From Jackrogersella multiformis (Eukaryota > Ascomycota > Sordariomycetes > Xylariales > Hypoxylaceae), in assembly GCA_902806575.1 (NCBI GenBank), contig CADCXD010000007.1:1736001-1800000 (forward strand): a DNA stretch of 64,000 bases. Reading direction: 5' to 3'. Numbering within the stretch: the first letter of the stretch is position 1; each line of letters starts with the position of its first letter. The position numbers were made by a program, and so were the translations under genes. This document shows, piece after piece, positions 1 through 10,844 of the stretch. The notes under the pieces were generated by a model. That model saw only the letters and a list, made by a program, of their open reading frames with translations. It was not told the DNA's origin and ran no database searches.

Positions 1-434
1 GGTAAATCTCGGGTGGCGCATTCTTAGGCTTAATGAAGAGCGAGTTGATGCGACCACCTTGTGCCTTCCAGTAGGCGTATAATGTCTCTCCAGCTCCTCG
101 TTGTATCTCTTCTTCTAATTCCCAGGTGGCGTCTTCCTCTTGCTCTCCGACCCAGTGGACGAGAAGCTCGACTTTCCCAGTACCATCTTGGGCCATCCGG
201 TGCTGGAGGAGAGCGTGTACTTCCCGTTCGTCGGGCTCATCAACTTCAGTCTGTTCCTTTCCTACCTGATCTACTTGGTCTGCATCCGCTGTACCTTCCG
301 CGTCATCCGCCCTAGTATTCTTATTGGTAGGTTTGGGCTTATCGTCGATGGTAGTATTAGCAGCTGTAATAGTATTTTCGTTGCCGGGGGAGTCTGCGGG
401 GCCGATGTTATTAGTCAGTTGCCTTTGCCTGATA

Positions 435-471
<37 letters not shown>

Positions 472-1142
472 CGCGTGTGTGTACAACAGATATGTACAAT
501 ACGAACACGGGAGCTAGGACTTTACCTACCGGGAACACCCATATCGGCCACGGGGACGAGTGAGGTTTTGGTGTATTCTTCCTCGGGCTGAGGTTGTAGT
601 CGTGCAGCTTGCGGTTCTTGTGCGCAAGCTAAATTCGCAGCTGCGTCGGTGCGCGATCCGTCGATCGCATCGCCCTTCCGCACTCCTAAAGCGCGACCAC
701 GGCGCTCTGTTCTGCATGTAAGCTACGGTCAACGAAGAATCGCAAGTGTTCTAAGCATACTGCTGCTGCGTTTTCCTGTCGGAGATGGTCGGCCCTGGAC
801 ACTGGAGCTCGGTGCTTCGGAAGAGATGCGCGATCTGGTGCGTAAGCTAGGGGGAGTTTTCCGAACTGGGTCGTCTGTTTGCTCTAGTTAGTATGATGCA
901 TATAGAGCATACGCGAGAGCAGAAACATAAATCAGAACTAGAACTAGGAGTAGAACTAGGAGTAGAACTGAGATAAATCTTGTGAGGAGGTTCCGAGGTT
1001 TTTATAGTACTATCTTACCATCGTCTATCTCGTCGTAGGGGTCACCCTTAGCTTTGCGCTTGGTTCCGCGCGACTCTTTGCCGCCACTTATAGATGCAGG
1101 CGCGGGTGACTTCGCGAAAATGTTAAGAATCGCAGACATCAT
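1..1142 (-). CDS. Chromodomain protein, C-terminus cut by window edge; possible frameshift
   Basis: Reading the minus strand from an ATG at 1142, exon 1 (1142..1019) encodes a basic start (MMSAILNIFAKSP...) and ends at a GTAAGA donor. The last exon (428..1) is acidic and then shows a chromodomain: EREVHALLQHRMAQDGTGKV, followed by LLVHWVG and DATWELEEEI. This matches the hydrophobic strand, aromatic-cage W and W-E-x-E pattern of chromodomains, which bind methylated histone tails in the nucleus. An intron at 525..429 carries an (AT)n(GT)n microsatellite. The middle (about 850-526) is unclear. One frame reads LEHLRFFVDRSLHAEQSAVV and stops at 688-686, while a second frame picks up at once with GVRKGDAIDGS and joins the chromodomain exon in phase. 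Either there is a one-base frameshift near 686-690, or a 49-nt GTATGC...GCAG intron leads into a third, Arg-rich frame that also joins in phase. The chromodomain call is firm; the central model is not. Confidence 0.68.
430..483. repeat. (AT)n(GT)n microsatellite in chromodomain-gene intron
   Basis: An alternating AT run is followed by a GT run with one GCGC interruption. It lies wholly within the intron at 429..525 of the chromodomain gene, so length changes should not affect the protein. Confidence 0.9.
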
Positions 1143-1192
1143 AGAAGCTAGAAGCTGGAAGCTAGAAGCTGGAAGCTGGAAGCTGGAAGCTC
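1143..1192. repeat. Tandem repeat of AGAAGCTGGA-like units
   Basis: About five near-identical 10-nt units alternating GAAGCTAGAAGCTGG, directly upstream of the chromodomain-gene start and probably in its 5' leader. It is followed by a second array of GATGCA/GATGTAGG units up to about 1243. Confidence 0.8.
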
Positions 1193-2919
1193 TACGGCTG
1201 CAAGGATGCAAAGATGCAGGGATGTAGGGATGTAGGGATGTAAGAAAAAGATGACAGGTCAACACACAACGGGTTGAGCAAATCAATTAATTGATTTGGT
1301 AATAAAAGAAGTTATTATGGAGATGAGGAGCGTTCAAAGTTGGTGATGCCTATGATATTTGTGATGGCTGTAATGTTTATGAAGTGGTGTACATAGGTAT
1401 ACGGATGATACCCGTGATATGATACCCGTGATACTTTGTGATGTTTATGTTTTGTTTTTGTTTTTGTTTTTCGGATACCTCCAGGTCTAGGTCTAGGTCT
1501 GGGTCTGGGTGGTGATGGGTGGAATGAACGGTCGAAGCTTTTCTGAAAGCTTTCAAGCAAGACTTTAGAAGTGGCGCTTCGGAATGACGAAGAAGATGCC
1601 GGCCATTGGCCGCCTGAGCTGTATGTACCTACCTAAGATACCTATGGTAATTTGTAGCAGCCCTGGAGCTTGTTGTTATTGCGTACCTCTATCTGGCAAG
1701 GTGTCACTCCTTACGAGGAAGTATTTCTAAACATGCGTCAGGCCCATTAGGTACCGGGCCTACCTCGGCAAGGGAGCTCTACTTACAGCAAGCTTAGTGT
1801 ACATGTGTACCTAGGTATTAAGGTATACCCTTTTTCTAATATATGTAGGTACCTAGGTACTATCTTAGCTCGGTATTTCCATAAGTACTTCCTCCTTGCA
1901 TGAGCCATTCTTGTACCATGCATATGATCTATCACTTATGAATTAAGCTACAGTATGTATTACCTACCTAGGTACATAGCCATGGTTTATATTATACTTC
2001 TATTACATAGGTCTTTACAAAGCTGGCTAAGTAAAATGAATATATCTGGTACCTACCTAGGTACCTACCTAGCTTATAACCATAATAAATTCAATTGAAA
2101 CTAGGTAGGTATCGCAACGAAAGTCAATCGTTAACATCATCATCATCATCATTATCAATATAAATATGATCAGTAACCCTCCCCCCCCACCCCCTTCGCC
2201 ATTTATTTCATGAACATTGATTCGCGTCGTTACCTTGCGGATTATCACGAGATGGCGTAGTGGTCAATTGCAGTCTTCGTACAGCTTCGTATCACCCAAG
2301 CCCAGCTTGATGAAATATTAATTGGCCATATTTAGCTTCTTTCACTCATACATACCTAGGTAGGTAACTACCGTGGGTATGCAATGTAGCACGGTTGGAA
2401 ACCAGCCTACCTACCTATGTAGCTGCCAAGTAGGTATTAGATATATAGGTGCGTAAGCTATCATCAAACTCTTCATTATAAATCGCTAATAAGAAATAAG
2501 AAAATCAAACTCGACGAATTAGCCACATACCTAGGTATAGAATTAATGGATGAGGCATAAATGTAGGCTATGATGCCTCAACAACGCTAAGAACATAATG
2601 AGCCTCAAGTGAAGTGATGTAGGTAGGTAGTTCGCTATGCCATTAGTAATTTCATCTGACTGACAGGGGGTGTAGTAGGATGGCTGGATGTGGATGGTAA
2701 GGTCTTATTTACAGGTAGGTATCTGGCATTAAAAAGGAATCCAAGCTTCTACACTCATATTTTTCTTCGTGCATTCTTAATGAATGAATGAATGCCACCA
2801 TCCAATCTAATTCATACTTGCGTATCGACAACTTTGCAAAATATACCATTTACCAACACGTATCTCTGGCTTGTATTTATATATATATAATATACCATGG
2901 AAGCGAGTCCTGACTGGTC
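1143..2919. other. Intergenic, rich in tandem and palindromic short repeats
   Basis: No convincing gene. It is the shared upstream region of the divergent chromodomain and HET genes. It holds a 10-nt tandem repeat (AGAAGCTGGA type, 1143-1192), a GATGTAGG-type repeat (1203-1243), TTTTTG and GGTCTA runs (1448-1510), and many AGGT/ACCT tetranucleotide clusters forming ACCTAGGT palindromes (1625-1640, 1808-1862, 1960-1978, 2048-2112, 2355-2430). Confidence 0.75.
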
Positions 2920-4659
2920 ATGTGGTTGATCAATTGCCAGTCACTGAATCTCGAAGAGTTCGTCAAAGATGTCCCGGCTTACGCGATCCTATCCCACACT
3001 TGGGGCGACAAGGAGTTAACCTTTATCGATATGAGCAATAGAGACAGCGCCTCGAAAAAGGAAGGGTACACAAAGATAAAGGCCACTTGTCGGGTCGCAT
3101 TGGAGCAGGGCTTCAAGTATGCTTGGGTAGATACGTGCTGCATCGACAAATCAAGCAGCGCCGAGCTATCAGAAGCTATCAACTCCATGTTCTCGTGGTA
3201 TAAGAAGGCTGCTGTTTGCTTTGTATGGTTGTGCGACTTCACGTCTTTTTCAGACGAGACACTAGCCGAGGTTATAGCTTCGTTTGAATCTCGAGAGGCC
3301 TTGGAGGTGAGGGGAGAAGGGTTGTACGGGGATCTGCCTCCACTGACAGGTGTGGAGATCGACTTACGCAACAACGTCAAGAGGCGTCTCGGCAATTGCA
3401 AATGGTTCTCCCGCGGCTGGACTTTGCAAGAGCTAATCGCGCCGAGTCGAATCAGCTTTTACGACAAAGACTGGAACTGCTTCGGGTCGAAGCTCCAGCT
3501 GGTCTCTGTCTTATCATGGATTACCGGGGTCGACACGAGTGTCCTGAAAGGCAGGCCTCTGGACGAAATACTAGTCGGTCGACGTATGTCGTGGGCATCG
3601 ACCCGTACGACGACAAGAGCGGAGGATATGGCCTATTGCCTCCTTGGTATCTTTGACATCAATATGCCGTTGCTATACGGCGAAGGCGAGAAGGCCTTCA
3701 CACGCCTGCAGGAAGAAATAATTAGATCTAGTCATGATCTTTCCATATTTGCCTGGAAGGCCGACGTGAATGACACGCGTCGTTTCCGGGGGCTGATGGC
3801 CGTCTCACCCGCCGAGTTCAAGGGTTGCCAGAAACTCGTGAAACCGTCATTCGAGTGGAACAACGGAGGTGAATATGGTCTCACTAGCCGCGGCCTGCGT
3901 ACGGATGGCTTGATCCGAATCGGAAGAGATGAAGCGGCCGAGGTTGGCAGCTATTTCATGTCATTGGGGTGCGTCGATGAGCGCCAGAAGAAACTTATCT
4001 TGGCCGTCTCTTTGCGACAATACGGACCGGGCCTCTTTGCTAGAAGGAAGCCTTGGCCGACGACCACGATTTTCGACTTGAACGTATACTCGGCGGCGAA
4101 GCTCGCTCACCCGCAGTACATATGCTTCAAGGATAGCCCCTTTCTAGAGAAAACAGTGATGAATAGCCGCATCAATGCGATCAAGATTAGGTTCTCGGAT
4201 TCTATCTTCAACGCCGACAGTGTCACAGCCTTTCCACAAGCCGACTGGGACTTGAGAAATTCCATCCTGCTCAGCTTCCAGCGTCCGTATTATTGGGGTA
4301 TGTTGACGGTAAAGGTCAAAGACAGTGACGAGGGTGTTAGCATTGTCTGCGTTCGGTCATCTGGGTGGCTTCTCTACGGGATATTTGCCTCAGATAAGAT
4401 CCCTTCTGCCCTTACTCGGGACGACCTTCTTCCATCACACGTCGAAAACATCTTGCAGCAATTACCGAATCGGGCGTCGACCGAGTGCTCAGGCTTTGTT
4501 CACACGGTCAAGGATTTATGTCTCGACCTCGGAGAGACAGACGTAGCGATTCCGGCGACGTTGCTTCAGGTGAACAGCACCAAGGCAAAACAGTTTAAAA
4601 AGACTCGCTCTAGGATCAAGCTCGTTCAGGGTATGTTCAAGAAAGGCAACTCGATGTAG
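2920..4659 (+). CDS. HET-domain protein (heterokaryon incompatibility family)
   Basis: A single-exon gene of 579 codons. The HET domain fills the first half. Visible blocks are YAILSHTWGD (21-30), GFKYAWVDTCCIDKSSSAEL (64-83), an SMFSWYKKA block (89-97), WFSRGWTLQELIAP (162-175), and RMSWAS...RAEDMAYCLLGIFDINMPLLYGEGEKAF (222-260). HET-domain proteins mediate non-self recognition and cell death after hyphal fusion; the domain resembles TIR. No NACHT, WD40 or ankyrin repeats follow, so this is the short HET architecture, with a C-terminal half (about 290-579) I do not recognise beyond the SGLMAVSPAEF-like stretch (RFRGLMAVSPAEF here) that usually follows such HET domains. The start was chosen because the family typically begins M-x-L-I-N. 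The reading frame is intact. Its partner and allelic specificity cannot be inferred. Confidence 0.93.
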   Translation: MWLINCQSLNLEEFVKDVPAYAILSHTWGDKELTFIDMSNRDSASKKEGYTKIKATCRVALEQGFKYAWVDTCCIDKSSSAELSEAINSMFSWYKKAAVCFVWLCDFTSFSDETLAEVIASFESREALEVRGEGLYGDLPPLTGVEIDLRNNVKRRLGNCKWFSRGWTLQELIAPSRISFYDKDWNCFGSKLQLVSVLSWITGVDTSVLKGRPLDEILVGRRMSWASTRTTTRAEDMAYCLLGIFDINMPLLYGEGEKAFTRLQEEIIRSSHDLSIFAWKADVNDTRRFRGLMAVSPAEFKGCQKLVKPSFEWNNGGEYGLTSRGLRTDGLIRIGRDEAAEVGSYFMSLGCVDERQKKLILAVSLRQYGPGLFARRKPWPTTTIFDLNVYSAAKLAHPQYICFKDSPFLEKTVMNSRINAIKIRFSDSIFNADSVTAFPQADWDLRNSILLSFQRPYYWGMLTVKVKDSDEGVSIVCVRSSGWLLYGIFASDKIPSALTRDDLLPSHVENILQQLPNRASTECSGFVHTVKDLCLDLGETDVAIPATLLQVNSTKAKQFKKTRSRIKLVQGMFKKGNSM

Positions 4660-5253
4660 GTTGGTCTTGAAAGTAAATTTTCGAGACGACTTCGGGCGAA
4701 TGAGGGCTAGGATCGCATATATGGTAGTGCTGTCTAAGTTATTATTGGAATGTGAGGTAATTAAGCATGTTCTGGTCATCGCCAGGCTTATCATCATACA
4801 TTGTATGTATTTATATGTGTAAAGTAGGTATATATTATATTTATATTCAGGAGTGTAGGTATGGGAAGTAGAAAAGAATATAAGGCTACATAGGTACCCT
4901 GGGTACCGGTATGGATTAAATGGATGTAAAGTAGGTAAGTACTTAGGTACATAGATAGTGGAAAATCTACCTAGGATGGAGAAACCTTAAAAGAATACTT
5001 AAAAGGGTATAGCGCTAGATGTGCCCAAACAGTTGGAAGGAAGTGGCCCCATTATACCTGACGTAATCTGTAAGTACCGACACATTGGCGCAAACCAATG
5101 AAAAAAAGTGCGACGCGTGTGGGGGAGGGGAAAATTCCAAAGCTTAATCAACTAATTGTTTTCTTTTCTTCCTCCCCCCCCAGTATGAGTCAGAGGAGGC
5201 CGATAAAATAAATCACTTCTTTCTTTTTATTCCTACTCCACCTCTTCTCATTC
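4660..5253. other. Intergenic between HET gene and ArgRS gene
   Basis: No gene seen. It contains GGTA/TACC motifs (4845-4950), a poly-C tract (5172-5180) and, just before the ArgRS start, a pyrimidine-rich stretch (5155-5250) typical of a fungal core promoter and 5' leader. Confidence 0.7.
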
Positions 5254-7669
5254 ATGAATATTGATCGATTTTTGCGCCCTAGAACTATTATTGTTCGCGC
5301 GACTCGTTCCCTTCGACAATACTCACACCAGAAATTCGATTCTGCGGTCGCCATCCCTCACAACCGCAGCCAAAGTCGAAGTCACAGTCAGAGCCAGAGC
5401 CAGAGTCACAGTCACAGTCACAGTCACAGTCGCAGTCGTAATAACCACTCGAATTCTCGGCTGTCAGTCTTCCATAGACGTGCTATTAGCACAATGGCAT
5501 CCGCCAACGCCAACGCCAACGGAATAAACCACCTTCTCTCCAAGCTGGATAACCTGACTCTCGAATCTATCTCTGAAAAGTACCCCACGGCATACCCCGG
5601 AGTCAACCCCTTTGATCTGTACCGGGTACATATCAGTGATCTCCTTGCTCCCATCACCGGCATCGCCGCTGAGAAGATCCATTCCGTCATTCAGTGGACG
5701 AACGGCCTCGACAAGGGCGACTTCACCTTGCCTATTCCTGCCCTTCGGATAAAAGGCGCAAAGCCAGACGCCCTGGGAGCCGAGTGGGTGGCCAAGGTAA
5801 TAATCACCCTTGGTTGTCACCCTTGATTCGAGCGTAAGCTATAGGTACGCAGCAAATAAGATGAACTAACTAGAGGCCCCGATAGTTCCCTGAAGATGAC
5901 CCCCTTTTCGAGAAGCCAGTCGCTGTTGGTCCTTTCCTCTCCTTCTTTGCTAAAGGAGGACCCTTAACCCAGTCGATTATCCCCATGATCCGGAAACTTG
6001 GTGTCGAATACGGACGGAATCGCTTTCTTGGCTTGAGAGATCCCAAGGACTCTAGTCAAGGCAAGAAGCGCATAATTGTCGAGTTCAGCTCTCCCAACAT
6101 CGCTAAACCATTCCATGCCGGGCATCTCCGCTCCACTATCATTGGAAGCTTTTTAGCAAACCTTTACGAGGGCGCCGGCTGGGATGTTATCAGAATCAAC
6201 TACCTCGGCGATTGGGGTAAGCAATACGGTCTATTGGCTCTAGCCTACGAGAAGTATGGCAACGAAGAGGCGCTAAAGAAGGATCCGATCGATCATCTTT
6301 TCCGGCTCTACGTCCGCATAAACGCCGAGAAGGAGGAGGAACTAGCTACCATCGAAGCGAAGAAAACGGAAGGACGGGACGTTACCGAACTCCTGGCCAA
6401 CAGCTTGGACGAGCAAGCCCGGGGCTACTTCAAAAAAATGACGGATCGGGACGAAGAAGCTCTGGCGTTATGGAAACGATTTAGGGATTTGAGTATTGTT
6501 CGCTACAAGGCTACATATGCTAGACTTAATATCAAATTCGATGAATACAGTGGCGAGAGCCAGGTCACCGAGGAAGCTATGGAAAAGGTTGCGAGGGAGA
6601 TGATCGAAAAAGGTGTTAGTCGGGAAGATCAAGGCGCCGTGCTCGTCGACTTCACGCAGCTTCTCCCTGGCAAAGAAGGCAAGCGCCTTGGGAAAACCGT
6701 TATCCGGAAGAGGGACGGTACGGCTTTATATCTCACTCGGGATATTGCCGAACTCCTCGGCCGGTACGAGAAACACAAGTTCGATCATATGATTTACGTC
6801 GTCGCAAGTCAGCAGGATCTTCATCTACAACAGCTCTTCAAGATCATTGATCTTCTTGGCTACAAGGATGTCGCATCTCGTTGCCAGCATATCAACTTCG
6901 GACTAGTACAGGGAATGAGTACCCGGAAGGGCACCGTCAAGTTGTATGTCTCTTAGTTCATCTCTGCTGGTTCTGAGCTGACGCCAAACTTTGTAGTCTG
7001 GACGACATCCTGAAGGAATGCGCTGATCACATGCACGAAGTCATGCGGAAGAATGAGGCTAAATATTCTCAGGTAGAAGATCCTGAGGGTACCGCTGACA
7101 CCCTCGGCATCAGCAGTGTAATGACGCAGGATATGAGCGGGAAGAGGTTTGTACCAAGACTCTTTGGATAATATAGGAGCTGACATCAACTGTGATCAGG
7201 GGTAACAACTACGCTTTCGATCTGGCGGTGATGACGTCGTTCGAAGGAGATACTGGCCCTTACCTACAATACGCGCACACCCGCTTGTCGTCCATCAGGC
7301 GTCGGGCCAATGTAACAGATGAGGAGTTGGATAACGCCGACTTATCGCTCCTAACCGAACCACACGCTGTTAATGTTGTTCGTCTATTAGCCCAGTGGCC
7401 GGACGTAGCCCAGAATACGTTGCGGACGCTAGAACCGACTACGGTTGTGACGTACCTCTTCAGACTAACACATGCCATCAGCAGTAGTTACGACCAACTC
7501 CAGGTTGTAGGCAGTGAGCCAGCTCTAAAGGCGGCTCGGATGGCACTCTATGACGCCTCCCAGACCGTCGTAGGGAACTGCATGAGGTTGCTTGGATTGA
7601 GTCCACTTCAGAGGTAAGTTTAAAAACAAGTATGCCGACAAGAGGTATTCTGACGCTCGCAGGATGTGA
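5254..7669 (+). CDS. Arginyl-tRNA synthetase, likely dual cytosolic/mitochondrial
   Basis: Class I aminoacyl-tRNA synthetase charging tRNA-Arg. Spliced model: 5254..5796, 5886..6943, 6997..7146, 7200..7613, 7663..7669, all phase-consistent, giving 723 aa. Signature HIGH motif HAGHL (258-262) lies in SPNIAKPFHAGHL, the KMSKS-like loop is MSTRKG (525-530), and the DALR anticodon-binding domain ends the protein, finishing LSPLQRM as in yeast ArgRS. The last coding exon supplies only the final codon and the stop. The first 80 residues are Arg/Ser-rich with almost no acidic residues (IDRFLRPRTIIVRATRSLRQ) and look like a mitochondrial presequence followed by an SQSHSHSHSH low-complexity run. An internal ATG at 5494 (residue 81, MASANANANG) lies at the expected cytosolic start. 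I infer two isoforms from one gene; the enzyme identity itself is clear. Confidence 0.95.
5386..5440 (+). repeat. Hexanucleotide repeat (CAGTCA/CAGAGC) in ArgRS leader
   Basis: About nine CAGTCA/CAGAGC units encode the SQSQSQSHSHSHSH stretch between the putative mitochondrial presequence and the internal Met81. Being in frame and multiple of three, length changes would be tolerated. Confidence 0.85.
5494..5496 (+). promoter_or_regulatory. Candidate internal start codon of cytosolic ArgRS isoform
   Basis: ATG in the context CACAATGGC (A at -3, G at +4), in frame with the upstream ATG at 5254, whose context (TTCATGA) is weaker. Leaky scanning or a second transcription start would give a protein lacking the presequence. 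Confidence 0.5.
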
Positions 7670-8720
7670 AATTACCGTAGTTACGCTGGCTGGATGCTGT
7701 TATCCTGGGTGCCTTTGCAACGAAGTGGTCTTACGAGCATACATGGTTGTCCGTTAGGCTACTTGGTAAGACATACGTCAGATATGTCGCTTGACATCCT
7801 TCTAGCGACGAACCCCCAATACCCATTTATTGTATCAGTCAAGATAACCTCGAGTTATACGCCCCTATTTGTGCGCCCTTCGCAAGCACGAAAATACATT
7901 TAAGATGTTGGTACTGTTGGCCATTTTCATCTTAGCGAGCTAAATAGATCGATGGAAAAATTAAGACCAAAAGGTATGGGATGAGGTATCTGAAGACGAC
8001 TGTTCTTAGGGTTATCTGGAATACCCATAATCTCTTAGCATTACAGACGTCGTGCTTAGGGCAAACGAATAAAAAGTCTGACATGAGTTGATGAACCACC
8101 ATGAGTCTGCTGCCACTTGGCTTTCATACCAATCCCGGCTTTCTCCGTTTCATTGATCAGTCCCTTCGTCATAAGGTTGATAAGGTCTTACAGAATTCCC
8201 CGAAAAGGAATGCTTCGACACTCGAATTTGACCGTAGAATGAAATTAACTACGCCCTCATTTGCATTGCCTCTATTCTCGTCGCTAAAAACCAATCGTTC
8301 AATTTTATGGTAGTCGGCCGGAGTCCAATCCCTATGAACACCTGGGTACCTACCGTAGACCTACATATATTCATTCACAATTATGCTAAGGATTTACGGG
8401 CACTGCGACAAGTTGCTTCCGAAGTATCCCAATAATTCCGCCCGAGGGACATATTAAAGACTCTCATAGCCGAATTGAAATTCAGACGCTTTTTTATAAG
8501 ACTACCTATCTAGGTAACTGGCAATATACGCCTTCAAAGAGTACCGCTATAACTTAATCTCAACAAATACACTCTCTTTGTGATCCTGATGCGCTTTAAT
8601 TCCTCCTTCAGCAATGGGAGTCATGCTTTCTATTGCCGGCACAGGGGCTCCATGCGAGCATCTGCCAATATTCGCAGTCCGCTTCCAGAGCTGTCTTCTG
8701 CGATTCAGTGACATACGCGC
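7670..8720. other. Intergenic between ArgRS gene and MFS pseudogene
   Basis: Convergent 3' ends meet here. The short open frames (for example 8101-8313) lack any recognisable domain or codon pattern. A few ACCTAGGT-type motifs occur at 8340-8360 and 8505-8520. Confidence 0.65.
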
Positions 8721-10844
8721 TTAGTTTAGAAAGCGAAAAGAATGGTATAGGGTTTCAAACTCGTCATCCAATGTACATCCCCCAACTTCGAGCTCAGGCT
8801 GAGGGTTATTTCCTTCGAGACGACATAGCCATATATTGCAATCACGAAGTATTCCGCCCAAAATGGCAGTTGCTAGGAACGCTCCAATAGCAAAAGCCAT
8901 TAGTACAGCAAGAAGCCACTTGTTGAGATTTCGACCTTCCTCGCGGACGTCCAGTGGAGGTACGAAAATAGCATAGATGTTGCCCATGCTCAAAAAGCTG
9001 CTCACGATTGCGATACACGCTGCTCTTTTCGGTCGGTTCCAGGGCATGCAGTTCAGCACCCAAGTAAGGCAGATTGGGAAGCAGAAATAAGCGGCTGGAA
9101 GACATGTGAAGGCTACCGCGAAGAGAAGCTGGGCCGGATCTGGTTGTTCCCACTCTCCACCTACCCTGCGCCAGTTTCCTTTGCCGATGACAGTAGATAT
9201 AGTAAGTGCGGTACAGACAAAGACGAGGCCCTGACTTGCAATAATCCATTTGCGGCGCCCTCTGGCTATGGAAGCACAATAACCGCCGGCATAAATTATG
9301 ATACAATAACATAACTATTACTGATCCATCAGATACTTTACTCCTTTATACTTGGGGTTAACTTACCAATGTTATCCTCATAACCCAATATAAGGCCGCG
9401 GGAGATGTGATCGGCGTGAGTACAGCATACAAGTGACCGAGGTCGCTCAGCCATGGAACCGGAAATGAAATAAAGAAGCATATTGCAGCCTTCCAATTAG
9501 AGATAAGTACCTAGGGAACTAGACTCGGATTTTGGAGAATGAAGCTTACTAAGAACCAAGTCTTCGGGTCTCGACAAGCTAACCGTAGACCTGCGAGAGA
9601 GCTGCGCCAACTGTTACTCTGATTTTCGTACTGAGCGGGATGCGGCCATCCGTATGATTCTGCTAAGCGAGATAAAACTATCCGACAATCGACCTCCGGA
9701 AGCTAGCCGGTCGACCGAGGGAGGTGAGCTAGCGGTGGGAGAAGTAGGGTCGCCCATATGGCCAACCCCGCCGCTGTTCTCAAGAATAATACATAGTTTA
9801 AGTTAATCCTTCTGAATATGATAATTTGGTCGAGGTCATAATCATCCAGGATCGGACCAAATACGAAGACCATGAAAACACGGACGACCGGGCCTGCGAT
9901 AACTAAATACGCAATTTTCCGGCTTACTCCCATGCGGCTGTACTAACAGGATAGAAGATGTAAGGAGGCAGGCTAATAAAATCCAGTCAGGCTTAAGGAT
10001 GTAGACATTCCGCGAATCAGGGGCACCTACGAAAAAGGCCGATTCGATCATACACAATGCTAGGTAGTAGAAACGGAAGTCGTTCAAGGTATATGCGAAG
10101 CTGAGACCTATTTGTGCCACAGCCCAAGCAAGGAACATGATGCGAAGGTATATTGATGGTTGGTCAAGCGTGTTCAGAATGAGGTTTGAGGGAACTGTTA
10201 AGAAATTAGCTTATGTGGTTAATCTTGATCTGGAGTAGACAATATTTCTGGAGACTAACCTTGACCTACAATACAGCCAATTTCTCTCGCGAGTGCTACC
10301 GACTAGACGTATATGAGTTGAATACCACTGCTTAACCTAGCCAGGTCTAACGGACCTTGTATTGCATTTCAGTAAACTCCAATAATTTCACGAAGTGTGG
10401 TTCGGAAATCGCAAAAACGAAGCGATCAAGCTGAATAATAGCAGCTGTAATTATAATTTAGTGTTATTTTGAACACCCCTCGTTAAAATTATATATCTTG
10501 GAAATTAATGATAGAGAAATATGCTTACCAAGAATGCAGAGGAATGGCATAATTGCACGATTAACACATTCGAAAATCCTCTCTTCCGCTGATGCAATTG
10601 CCTCGGGATTCGTTCTATAATTAGGCGGCGGTGAATCTAGAACGGGATCGGCTGCACGAGTTCCTGCGAGAATTGCTGGTGGAGGAACCGCCGGGCCGCC
10701 TGGCACGTCGGCTAATACATTTAGGCCATCAGCAGATATGTCGACGGGGTTGAGGCTGCGAAGTTCGATATCCTCTTCGTCTAGTTGAGGTTGCGCTCTG
10801 TCGGCCGTTGAAGGCGTACTGGGTGGTGACCAGGAAAACATCAT
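8721..10844 (-). pseudogene. Decayed MFS transporter, Dal5/allantoate-permease family
   Basis: Minus-strand exons can be joined in phase. Exon 1 (10844..10529) ends RAIMPFLCIL; exon 2 starts at 10444 with AAIIQLDRFVFAISEPHF and EMQYK; a further short exon reads SVALAREIGCIVGQ and joins VPSNLILNTLDQPSIYLR and MIESAFF. The exon from 9972 reads PASLHLLSC, then TAG (9945-9943), then YSRMGVSRKIAYLVIAG. Later a second TAG (9705-9703) precedes LPEVDCRIVLSRLAESYGWP and DPKTWF. The last exon gives NCMPWNRPKRAACIAIVSSF and MGNIYAIF and ends at 8721. The family typically has FFPG..YLSCWYSR and P.STRWL at the two stop positions, so both look like Trp codons (TGG) changed to TAG. Dal5-type proteins import organic anions, vitamins or dipeptides across the plasma membrane. 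Apart from these two stops the frame is well kept, so loss looks recent. Confidence 0.8.

Noticed and set aside
1315..1560. Minus-strand frame with Pro/Arg and Thr/Lys dipeptides
   Set aside because: It simply translates the GGTCTA and TTTTTG tandem repeats.
5464..5820. Long open frames on the minus strand across the ArgRS first exon
   Set aside because: They are antisense shadows of the ArgRS N-terminal exon, with no known domain, and the sense strand has a complete conserved protein.
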